A stretch of 64,000 nucleotides of DNA, from assembly GCA_905178155.1 (NCBI GenBank), contig CAJINV010000004.1:9834625-9898624 (forward strand), given 5' to 3'. The DNA comes from Amoebophrya sp. A120. Its lineage: Eukaryota; Sar; Dinophyceae; Syndiniales; Amoebophryaceae. A model generated the notes under the pieces. That model saw only the letters and a list, made by a program, of their open reading frames with translations. It was not told the origin of the DNA and did no database searches. The position numbers were made by a program, and so were the translations under genes. How positions within the stretch are numbered: the stretch's first letter is position 1; every line of letters starts with the position of its first letter. This document shows positions 33,401 to 43,000 of this stretch, piece after piece.

Positions 33401-36400
33401 CAACATCGAACGCGCAAGGAGATGAGCAAGACAGATCCACGAGCAAGAAGAGTGCGCCGCCATCTTCTGGCTCGAAGTACCGCACGCCGGAAAACAACGC
33501 CCGGGAAAGCCGGTTTCTGAAACAACAGCTTTGGAATGCGGAGAAAGGCCACTACGATCTCGACAACGCGGGAATTCAGAATCAACAAACCGGTCGTGGT
33601 GCGTCCTCCTCTAGCTGCACAGGTCGTCCTCGAGATGAAGTAGGATCACCTTCAGAAGGAGGAGCACTGGTAAGCTCAACATCCGCTCCCCGTCGACCCA
33701 GCCAGCAGGCGTGGTCCCCGGCCGAAGTGGATCAGGTTTTGCGGGTGACGGGCGAGAGTGCGGCGGCGAGCAGTAGTTCGTCCAGCCGAGGAGCGGTTGG
33801 AGCACGACCAGAGAATCAAGGCCGCGATCCAGAAAACGAGACCCCGCAACTACTCGGCGATAGAGCGGGAGCAACAGAAACAACAGCAGCAGTGGCTGCG
33901 AGCGTCGGATCCGAGGAACAGGAAGAGGAGGTCAGTGACACAGACGAGGCTGGACGAAGAAGGTTTCAACCTTTGCGACGGGATCATCAGGTATGATCAA
34001 AGAAAAAGTTTTTTTTGCATTCAGCTTCTTTGGCGTGTCAGTGTCTTCACTTCATCATTTATCAATCTTTTGGTTCTGGAAGTGTGTGCAATTGAATTTA
34101 GTCAAACATCAGTTTTTTCCCCACTTTAAATTCGACGACTCAGACCGCCGCCGCTGTGCAAACGATCGAGACAGCGAACCAGTTCGTGGCCGGTGCGCCG
34201 GGACCTCCACGGCTTGTCTTCCCCACATTGGAAAACCACGGGCTTCTGCGGCAAGACAACCGCAACAACCTAGGGCCAAACGCAAGTCGCAATCTGCAAA
34301 ACGCCGCTGCTGGTGGAGCGGAGGGTCGTGGACCCATCGCGCACGAAGATGCTGTTCGTGAAGGAAACAACGAAGTAGATCATGATGGGCAACCACGACC
34401 GCCACAGATCGGTGCCGCACCTCCTCAACCTGCTGCCGCAGCACAAAATGCGCAAGAGCCAGGCGCGGGTCTACTTTTTGCAGGCGGCGGTCCAGCGGCC
34501 TTGCGCCCGCGCGCAGTCGGTGCTGGTGGCGGTCTCTTCCATCGGTTGAACCCCGTTGGAGGTGCTGTTGACAATGGGCAGCAACTGATGTTTCATCCCG
34601 GCCATGACCAGCCCCCTCCCGTTTTTCGCAGAAGACGGTACAGAATCCAGCAGTGTCTGTTCAAAAACGCATTCACTGGTTTCAACGTCACCGACAACGA
34701 CGGGCGGAACGGGTTTTTGCGTGCCATTCGATCCGGATACGGTGGTGCGACGAAGGCACTGTTGCAGTACCTGATCATGCACAGCGACCGGTTCGCGCCG
34801 GGGTTTCTGGACGCGCGGGACAAGGACGGCAACAACGCGCTGCACCAGGCGATTTACCGGTGTTCCATCGAAACCGTGGAGCTACTGCTGTCGCACAAAG
34901 GAAAATTTGCCGAAAACTTCGTCAGTGTGAAGAACAATGTACTTACTATCTAATATGGCGGTATGAATATGATGTTTGTGTGTTTATTTGATGCAAACAT
35001 GCATTACGGTCGCATCTTCTTGAATAATACGTTTAGCTACACAAAAATTATCTGTCAAAAAATCAGGTCGGCAACAACGCTCTCCTCCTCGCCGCGAGCT
35101 TCTCCGAGCCCATTACGCGCATGATTCTTGAAGAGGAAAACTTCACGGGTGCCAACGAGCGGAACGCCGAGGGGGTGAACGCCTTTCTCTATGCATTGCA
35201 AAACTACCGTACTAGCATAAGTTGCAATACAACTTTCCTTAGCATGAGAGATGGAATTTGTCATGCGGATTTGCCTTAGCAAGAAGATTTGCATATGCAA
35301 GACTTGCATTCATACGAGTACGATATTACTTTTGCACAGGATATTCTCAGAGCGGCGTCGATGGGGAGGATGGACATTTGCCGACTGCTCTTCAACCACA
35401 AGCATTTTGACAAAAACGGAGTGAATGAGGTAAGGATTTGAATCTGGTGTTGTGCGGAACTCATGTTTGCTCGAGTGCGATCACGATCTGAAACAAGAAT
35501 TAAGTGCCGTGCGACAACGATGAACTTACTTCGAAGTAGAGTTCCGCACGAAATCAGTGCTAACCAAAGGATGTTGCTGCTCAATCGATCATTTCAATTT
35601 CTATAGTTCTCACCCTGCCTCACCTTGATCAGGTCGACCGCCACGGCAACAACGCCCTGTTACTCGCGGCTGGGTACGGCAACAGCGCGATCTGCAATTT
35701 CCTTCTGTCGGGCGAGGCGCAGGAGGTCTTTACCGGCTCTATCAACAGCATGAATAAACGTGGGGACACGATGCTCATCGTGTCGGCCGAAAACGGGTAC
35801 GCGGACTTTTGCCGCTCGTTGTCGATCGACCCGCGATTCAACCTGCATTTTCAACGAAACAACGAGGGCTTGACGGCCTTACTGGCGGCGGCAAGAAGGG
35901 GGTACGTGGGGGTGTGTGAATATTTTGTCCAGGAAGAAAAGTACCGGCACCAGTTGGAATTACGCGACCACCAGGGGAACAACGCGTTTCTGTACGCAGC
36001 GAGCAGCTTCCGCTTCGCGGAGGACCTGGAACGGGTTTTCTTCAATAGCAGTCGAAGCGGCAGCTCCGCATCCGAAACCGAGCCGGCAGGAGATGCGGGG
36101 GGACGGGTTGTCGTTGCGGGGAGGACGAATGTTGGCGGGCAGCTGCACCAGCGGAGCCAGGTTGAAGGAGTGGGACAGCAAACGAATACTGGTGAGGAAG
36201 ATATTGAAGTGGGAGGAGATAACGTCATAGCTGCAGACAACACTGAAGATGCAAATGGTGCAGCGAGTACCGGTGTAGTCAGAGGACCGCGCGGGAGCAA
36301 CGCCTCCGCCACCTCGAGCGTAGATCCAAGTAGCCCGAAAACTTCTGTTACTGAAGCTGGTACTGGCACTGCAACTGGAGGAGCGACTGCACCAACAGCC

Positions 36401-37108
36401 GGACCAGATGCTCTTGCTCGTCCCGCACAGACAGAGGACCGCACGACAGCGGCTGCACCTCGGCGGGGTCCACCAGTTGTCACAGGTCTATTTTCCACCG
36501 GCACTGGGACTGGCGCCGGCGACCGCGACCCTGCCAACCCCCCACCTCGCGGGCTAGCCACCGCTGCGGTGCACAACCCGCGCAGCAGCGTCGCCGCAGC
36601 ACACAGCCGCGGCGGCCAAAGTTCATCTTCGTCTTCGCATCATCTGCAGCTCCGGTTTCCGCTTGCCTTCTACCAGGCGACCAACCACGAGGGCCGGAAC
36701 GCGTTGCACCTAGGGGCCGCGGACGGGGCGCTGCACATCTGCAGGTTTTTGCTGCGAAAAAGCGGCGTGCTCGGACTGCGGAAGGAAACCCGGGATCACA
36801 GCGGGTACACGCCGCACATGCTGCTGAAGGACATGATGACGAAGAACCGGTGGGACAAAAACCAGCTGTACGTCGATTTCTTGGCGGAGTTAGAAGTGTC
36901 GGAAGGCTCATCTTCGAGTGGGCCAAGTGCCAGTCATCTTCCGCATGGCGGCTTGAAGGAGAGCGGGGATCATGTTGCTGACCGTGGCGCTGCAGATAAT
37001 AGTTCTCATGGTGGTAGACCAGGGAGTCCGTTGGCCGGCGGAGGTATGAACAACCGCTACAGTGTGTCTTCGTCGTCCTCGGCTTCGTCGTCGGCATCGG
37101 CAACGTAG
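27494..37108 (+). CDS. Large ankyrin-repeat protein
   Basis: Fifteen exons: 27494-28424, 28537-28581, 28849-29318, 29474-29735, 29994-30042, 30216-30355, 30578-30936, 31181-31244, 31399-31482, 31739-31794, 32107-33990, 34144-34938, 35067-35189, 35349-35429 and 35633-37108. Together they give 2,272 codons plus stop. Residues 1 to about 480 are Ser/Gly-rich and disordered. A globular part follows (CFLTVKEARLLVAQHLSKTDRKVPVNLCYFVDIDKAEG). Ankyrin repeats come in two blocks, about residues 680-840 (ETAFLFAAREGCPKIFEYMIE, NAFLFAASNNQVEICRMLM, NAFLYACSHYGSIQMVRLLLE) and about 1610-1880 (NALHQAIYRCSIETVELLLSH, NALLLAAS, AASMGRMDICRLLF, NALLLAAGYGNSAICNFLL). A further repeat lies near 2130 (NALHLGAADGALHICRFLLRK). 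Long acidic and Ser-rich linkers separate them. Ankyrin repeats bind proteins, but no partner is evident. Eleven introns are introners and three are GT-AG. Confidence 0.85.
28425..28531. mobile_element. IE-E introner
   Basis: The shortest element in the window (107 nt). It begins TATCAAGAGAAAAACCCATC and ends ATGGGTTTTTTCCTCTGGATA. The flanking pentamers are CAACG and GAACG (one mismatch). The joint reads EFRYNARLYDNPLNVV. Confidence 0.88.
28582..28843. mobile_element. IE-D introner
   Basis: The flanking pentamers are CCAGG and CTAGG. It begins TATCAAATGCAAATATGTCT and ends CAGACATTTTTGCAATCCATA. It is 262 nt long. It follows the IE-E copy after a 45-nt exon. Confidence 0.9.
29319..29468. 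mobile_element. IE-G introner
   Basis: It begins TATCCACAGTAAATTTCCCG and ends GGAAATTTGTATTGCATA. The flanking pentamers are ACACC and ACGCC. It is 150 nt long. The joint reads PVHDTCFLTVKEAR. Confidence 0.88.
29736..29988. mobile_element. IE-D introner
   Basis: The direct repeat CGAGA lies at 29731-29735 and 29989-29993. It begins TATGCATTGCAAATATGTCT and ends GACACTTTTGCATTTGATA. It is 253 nt long. The joint reads DTCYEIVYQMADEEL. Confidence 0.9.
30043..30210. mobile_element. IE-A introner (forward form)
   Basis: The direct repeat TTTGA lies at 30038-30042 and 30211-30215. It begins TATGCACTGCAAAAGTATCG and ends ATTACTGTTGCAATTCATA. It is 168 nt long. The joint reads YTTFDKDVQTHLL. Confidence 0.9.
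30356..30572. mobile_element. IE-A introner (forward form, diverged)
   Basis: The direct repeat AGACG lies at 30351-30355 and 30573-30577. It begins TATGAATTGCAAAAGTGTCG. The right end is eroded (GGTACGATGCTTTCC ... ATGCATA). It is 217 nt long, longer than the typical copy by unrelated inner sequence. Confidence 0.85.
30937..31175. mobile_element. IE-I introner
   Basis: The flanking pentamers are TCGAG and TTGAG. It begins TATGGCGTTCTCAAACGTTA and ends GTACTGTTTGAGAACTCTATA. It is 239 nt long. The joint reads FEYMIEQREVLSIDINQ within an ankyrin repeat. Confidence 0.85.
31245..31393. mobile_element. IE-A introner (reverse form)
   Basis: The direct repeat TCTGT lies at 31240-31244 and 31394-31398. 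It begins TATGCAGTGCAAAAGTATCG and ends CTTTTGCACAGCATA. It is 149 nt long. The joint reads NAFLFAASNNQ, an ankyrin core. Confidence 0.92.
31483..31733. mobile_element. IE-D introner
   Basis: The flanking pentamers are GTGTA and GTGCA. It begins TATCAAATGCAAAAATGTCT and ends GACATATTTGCAATCCATA. It is 251 nt long. The joint reads VNEQCRDGCNAFLYA. Confidence 0.9.
31795..32101. mobile_element. IE-H introner
   Basis: The direct repeat AGATG lies at 31790-31794 and 32102-32106. It begins TATGGATCTGTCAGAATTGA and ends CAATCCTGACACTCCCATA. It is 307 nt, the same length as the copy at 10624. The joint reads HYGSIQMVRLLLEGK. Confidence 0.92.
33991..34143 (+). other. GT-AG spliceosomal intron
   Basis: The donor is GTATGATC and the acceptor ACGACTCAG. 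It is 153 nt, phase 0. The joint reads RRDHQTAAAVQTIETANQ. It has a T-rich interior and no direct repeats. Confidence 0.75.
34939..35066 (+). other. GT-AG spliceosomal intron
   Basis: The donor is GTACTTAC and the acceptor AAAAATCAG. It is 128 nt. The joint reads SVKNNVGNNALLLAAS, placing an ankyrin start right after it. Confidence 0.75.
35190..35343. mobile_element. IE-A introner (reverse form)
   Basis: The direct repeat TTCTC lies at 35185-35189 and 35344-35348. It begins TATGCATTGCAAAACTACCG and ends ACTTTTGCACAGGATA. It is 154 nt long. The joint reads GVNAFLRAASMGRMD. Confidence 0.9.
35430..35632 (+). other. GT-AG spliceosomal intron
   Basis: The donor is GTAAGG and the acceptor CCTTGATCAG. 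It is 203 nt. The joint reads NGVNEVDRHGNNALLL. Confidence 0.78.
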
Positions 37109-40082
37109 TTGCTGCAGCGATGCATTTGTTTTTGTATCTAGTGCACGACCACCGTGTAGGTGTAGATGTAGTTCTTCAACACTCATCCTAGATGGAATCC
37201 GAATCCTTCTTGACTACAAGAAGTGCCACCAGGAGTTATAATTTTTTTCCGTCATTCATCAACGTGCAGGACAGGCACAGGCTTCTGATATCCGTATACG
37301 AAGCCTTGGCTCCAACAACTGGCAGAACAAGAGGAGCGACCTGAATGAGTCGCATCATACTGCAACAAATGCGATGCTGCAGAACTTTTCTGCTGACACT
37401 GGCTGGCTTGCACGCTTCAGACTTTTTCAACACGCTTACTAACAGGCACACTTCACCTCAGCGCAACAGTGCCACGTAGATGTAGGAAGTTTACCCGTGA
37501 TATTTTGCAAATACGAAGACGAAATCATTCTGACTCTCGACGTCGATGCAAGAATGCAGCCTCGTTGTCAGAAAGTAACTCACGTTGCAGCTCACGATGT
37601 CGATGTGTTCTAGTTCATCTTACTTTCTAGTTCATCTTACTTACATTAGCTTGCGCACCTAACCAGAAGAATCGGTTTTGGGAATCCACCTGACTGTATC
37701 AAAGTCGGGCTGTTCGCTGCTTTATCTTCGGCGCCGCTGTTCTATTTCATTGGCCCCGGCGCCCAGAGCTCGGGAAGGCAGAGGGTGGGCGTGGAGAGTG
37801 CCGCGAGGCCCGAGGCAAGTCGGGGCGCACACTCTGGCCCAGAAGAAGACGGACTGCGAGAGGCGAGAAATTGCGGCGAATCGGAAGGGGCACGCTCTCG
37901 GGGGTTCGGCGGTAGATTCGGATGACGAGCGCGGGGGCGCCTGGTCCGACGACAGTTGCGCCACGCAATGCGGACAGATGAAACGCGCGCGAGCCTAGCG
38001 CCGCCATCAAGTTTTGAAGGAAGACGCAGCCGCGCGTGACGGCGTGGGGCGCCCTTTGGCGTTGCCGCTGCCCTTTGCCCGGGCCGGGCAAAGAGCAGCG
38101 GCAACGCAGACGGCGCGCAGATGCCTGGGGCGCAGCTCGCTGCCCCGCCTCGTAGAATAGGCGCGCGCGCGGCGGGAGACTCGTCAGGGCTCGCTGAAGA
38201 ACCCGCCCCCCCTTTCCCCGCCGGCGCACAGACGCGGGCGCAGTAGATAACCTCCTCCGGAACCACAAGGGCGAACGAAGCCCGTAGCAGTGGCCTATCT
38301 CTCCGGTGGTGGCGTGGGTTGTTTGGCGCAGCGATTCGGAGGCGGGCCGCGCGGGTTGGCGTCGCCTTTGGCTTTGGGTGTCCTTGCATGCAGTCGCGGC
38401 CCCCCCGCCGGCAGGTGGGCTCGCTTAGTGGCTTGCGCGTGTGCGATTTGTGCCGGGCGGGCGGGGATTAGACGGCGGCGGCCGGGGAAGCCTGGACGCG
38501 GCACAAGAATCAGGGGACCGCCGAAGCGGGTGGCGTGTTAGTTTCGTAGTTTGTTGCCTGTGCCCGTGGTAGCGCATGGGGCCGGGTGGCGCAGCAGGGG
38601 GGTGGGGCCTACTAGCGGCAATGGGGCGGGGGGGCAGGTGTTTTGTTGTTGCCGATGTGGTGACATGCGATACAGGCACGGCCGCCAAGCGTGTGGCCTC
38701 CCTGGAAAACGCATTCGCATTGCTCGCAGGGGGCCTCCGTGCCTATGCTCCCGCCCGCGCGCAGCACCTCCCTGCCCGCCCTTGCGGCTTTGGTCGGTTG
38801 TTCGGTCGCCTGGATGCTATCGGGCCTGGTTGGATGGGGCCGGCGGCAGCGCCGGCGCCTGCCTATAGCTGGCTCCCATCGTGATAAAAAGAGGTGGCGC
38901 ACAGGTCGGCGGGGCCCTGGAGTGCGGCGCAAGCTCTGCGCTGTCTCGGATCGTGCCCCGGACCAAGTAGGCGAGGGCGAGGCCCTGCGCACCAATTCAC
39001 AATGGAGGCCGAAAGGGAGGCCGCTGATTCATTGAAGAGGGCGCGGCCAGAGCGGGCCCCTCCGTTCCGTATCGACGACACACTTGCCGCCGCCAAGGTG
39101 CGCGCCTCCATCCGCCGGCCGGTGGGCCTCGTGTCGTACGCCCTTGCTTGGATTTTCTTCGTGTGGGGTTGGTGTGCCCCGCGGCTTGTTTGGTTGTCGT
39201 GCTCGCTATTTTGCGTGGGAGGAAGGGGGGGGCGAGGGTGTGCCCTCTCGGGTATTTCCATCCCGCCCCCCCCTCAAAGTGCCCCGCATTCCTTGGTGAC
39301 CAAGAAGCGCAGCTATGTTCTGTTGGTTCTTGGCCCCGCCCGTCTTCATCGGCGCAAGATGTTGCCGCCCTTGCAAGGAAGTAAATATGCAGGCCCATGG
39401 GGGAATGTCTGTGGCTTCGCGCCTAGTATGCGAGCCATGTGGCGTCAGAATCCATCGCACACCACAGCCAGTCCGCGGTCGGTGTTCTAGGTTGCCGATA
39501 TCTACTAAATAGGGCTTGTCTGTCTATGCAAAGTACTCTGCGATAGTAGTTTTGGTGTGTTGCTTGCGCCTCATATTTCGCAATGTCATTCGTGATACAA
39601 TTGAGCGATCGGATATACCCACTAGCAGCTCCCCATGTACAACTTTCTTCTATCTTTGTGAAAAGAAGGGTATTACGAGTCGACGATGGCACCACGTTTT
39701 TACTCACCTATGTTACATTTAAGTTTGTCCCTTGACCGAGTTCCTGTTGTCTTCGGGTTCGGCATTGATTTCGGCATAGCAGTCCTTGTCATTTGGCCTA
39801 GACAACAAGGAGAAATCTTTAAGTCAATATTAGGAGGTAACGAATTTCTCGATTCGGTATCTGTATCTGTAAGCGCCAAACATCAACACGATGAGCGAAC
39901 CGCCCTGGATTAGTCCATCCTCCTCTCCGTCGGTGCTGGTTTCTGGAGCATAGAAGCCACCGGAGCGCTCGCAACCGCATCTCCCGTCGAGGTCGAGTCG
40001 GAGTCAAGGCAAAGCGTTTTCTTCTCCTGATTCATCCACCCCAGGAGCCACGTAGCCTCTCCGAGAAACACCTCAGCCCGCC
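37109..40082. other. Long intergenic region around a G+C-rich island
   Basis: Both flanks (to about 37700 and from about 39490) are ordinary AT-rich spacer with one short tandem repeat (CTAGTTCATCTTACTT at about 37610-37645). The centre is the island listed next. No introner copy and no supported gene. Confidence 0.55.
37700..39490. other. G+C-rich compositional island
   Basis: Base composition changes abruptly to very G+C-rich, with overlapping open frames in most of the six frames, as expected when stop codons are rare. The longest plus-strand frame with an ATG (38894-39490) shows a possible hydrophobic stretch (LVSYALAWIFFVWGWCAPRLVWLSCSLFC). A minus-strand frame (38612-38995) contains a Cys cluster PCEQCECVFQGGHTLGGRACIACHH that could bind metal. 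Neither resembles a family I can name, and neither has the exon/introner pattern of the neighbours. I see no terminal inverted repeats. It could be an acquired segment or a selfish element. Confidence 0.5.
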
Positions 40083-43000
40083 ATGGCCTGGTGCGTGTTC
40101 GCTCTCTTCGACCGTAATGCATGGAAGCTTGCCGTTGGTGGCACTTTCGCGCTCGACCTTCTTTTGCAGTTCATCTGTGCAATCTGGGCCGCACAGTCCA
40201 GTATCTGGGAATTCCACCATGGCGCCGTGGACTTACTGGTGCTCGCCGCGTTTCGCGCCGTGCTGTCCGCTGGCATCACGTATTTCATGTGTTGCCTTTT
40301 TCCATAAGAAAAAAGCCCTTCCTGTAAAGTACACTGCGATGACGTTTCTGCATGTAAGTCAGTACTTATGATGAAAAGGAGGTAATTGAATAGTACTCAT
40401 TTCAAAACCGATCTTATCCAGGATCGTCTCCGTCTGGTGGTGGCGTCGTGGGATGCGCCGCGCCCGGAGCCACATCGAGCAAGCAACCACCTCTGACGAA
40501 TCCTCGAGCAGCAGCTCCTCTGCGGATATCGCGGAAAACGTCGCATCGGAACTCTTGATTTGCGCTGAGGTGCCAGGAGGAACCACTTCGACTTCCTCTC
40601 CAAAAAATACAACCTCGAGCAGTAGAATTAGCAGCTCAACTGCACCCTCGTCCACCGCAGATGACTTTCTCCTCGAGAACCTCAACCGACCTGCGGTGGA
40701 TGCTCTGGGCGAGAAGCGGGATTCGGACGGTGTTGAGAGGAAAAAGCTGTACGTCAACGACGTAAAGGCGGCGGAATTCGCGAAGCTGGTCCTGCTGTAT
40801 TTCCTCTTCGTGTGCTGCTTCGCCATGTCGGTCTACACTGGGGTGAAAACGGTCGTGTTCGGAGATGACAGCAGCAACGGACGAGGAACAAGCTCTGCTT
40901 CCCCGGATGGTGAGGAGCCCTCGACTCTATTCCACCTGTTCGTGTCGAAAACCTTCTTCAGCGATGGCAACATCAACAGCAATCTTACGCAAGATCCTGG
41001 CTTCGACTTCATCTCGGACTCCGCCACCAGCACGCGGTGGCTTTCCTATTTTCTGGGTACGGGGGTTTTCCTCATCAATCTGGAATTTTTCCTTCTCCGG
41101 GACTTCATTGAGGATCTCACCAAGGAAGAAGGCGAAGTGGTGAAGCGGCTCCATCCACACCCGCTCTTCTTCACGCTCGATCTCCAGTGTCACTACTGCG
41201 ACGTGTGCCACGAAAAGACGCAGAAGCCGTACTTTGAGGCGTACCGGTGCAGAACCTGCGACTTCGACCTCTGCCCACGTTGCTACCGGCGGAAAGACAA
41301 TCCGAATTTCAAGGGGGTGGCGTTCCGCGATGATGAGGGCCAGGAGAAGGACTCGCTTACCACCATGGGATACTTTAAAAAATGCATCGAGATGTGCATG
41401 GAATTCTGGCCGACCATGCTGATGGCGACCGGGAGCCTGGTGGTTTGCCAGATTTTGACACTGATGGCGCCGAATTTGCAGGGGCAGATTTTCGACGCGA
41501 TCATTGGAAAGGCGTCGAAGATGATAACCACTGGTGGCGCACCTGCTGCAGCTGTTGCTGCCCTTAGCACGAGTGGGACTGTAGCAGCGGATCATGGGGG
41601 ACTTCTCGGGAACATGTTGGCGACTCCTACTAGTGCTCCGGATCAAATACTTCAACAGGAGCAAGTAGCAACCTCCGCATTCACTTCCTCAACAGTTGCA
41701 GCACCAGCGGCACAAGGAGCATTTCACGCAGCAACCGACCCGATTTCGCAAAAACTTTACGTGGACCTGTCCGCGTTGCAAGAGATGCTGGACCCCTACG
41801 CACTGTTCATCCAACCGGTGCTCGAATTCGTCAATCCCTGCGACCTATCGAATGCAAATATGTCTGAGTCTGGAAAGTTGGAACTTGTGATGCTAGCTTT
41901 GGATAATCTAAAAGAACCTGTATTGCATGACTAGCAAGTAGAGGAGTCCAGTTTGTGCTACGCGGGGAGGGGATTTGTCATGCGGAATAGGCATCGAGAA
42001 GCTCTCAGAAGATCTGTGATGCTGGGGAATACATCACAGACGTCACGGGTCATGTAAAATCTGCATGACAAGTTGCAACCTTCCAGACCCAGACATATTT
42101 GCATTTGACACGACATCCCCGTGGTTCTGCAAGACGACCACCCGGCCATCCACCCGGACGTTGAGCGGTTCCGCACTGTCATGCGGTGGTACGTTGCGGT
42201 CAACGTTTTGTCCGGTTTCTTCAACGGCTTACGCTCCCTCGGCATCGAACTCTCCATGCGCTCCCTTGCCGCGATCACCCGGCGGAAAGTGTTCCACAGC
42301 TTGATTCAAATCGACATTGCGCACTTCGACGCCATGCACACCGGGCAGCTGACCTCCCGGTTGACCAACGACGTCTCCGCGATGGTTTCGCCTTTGTCCA
42401 CCATCATGAACGACTTAGTCTCGAACACCATCTTATGCATTGCAAAAGTATAATCGTACTAGTATAATTGCAATATTACAAATAATTTCCTTATCATGAG
42501 AAATGGAATTTGTATTTGTCATGCGGATTTGCCTGAGCAGAAAGATTTGTAATGCAAGACTTGCATTCATTTTCATACGAATTATACGATACTCTTGCAC
42601 TGCATAAATCTTGCTCGTCGGCGGGATCTTCATGGCCTTTTACACCTCCTGGCGCTTGTCCATCCTCGGGATCTGCGTGGTCCCGCCGATCACGTTTATG
42701 TACCGCCGGTATAGTCGGTGGGCAAAGGGGATCAACCGGGGGATCTGGCAGGCCTACGGTGACTGCAACGCCGTCGCGAACGAGGCGATCAGCAACATCC
42801 GAACGGTTCGGGCGTTCGCGGCTGAGGACTACGAAATCCACAGATTCGACCAGGGAGTCAACGTTGCTTTAAACTACGGCACGAAGAACAGCTACGTGGG
42901 CGCCAGTGTGCAGGCCTTCAGCAGCTACATGAACCTCTTCACCGCGATTCTCATCCTGTGGTACGGTGGGGTGAGCGTGATCAACTCGACGAACAACAGG

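Noticed and set aside
33758-34010. Plus-strand frame ending in EREQQKQQQQWLRASDPRNRKRR
   Set aside because: It overlaps the ankyrin exon in another frame. The ankyrin frame joins the next exon through a GT-AG intron without a shift.
38894-39490. 198-codon frame in the G+C-rich island as a gene
   Set aside because: Open frames occur on both strands throughout the island because stops are rare there; no family or splice pattern supports this one over the others.
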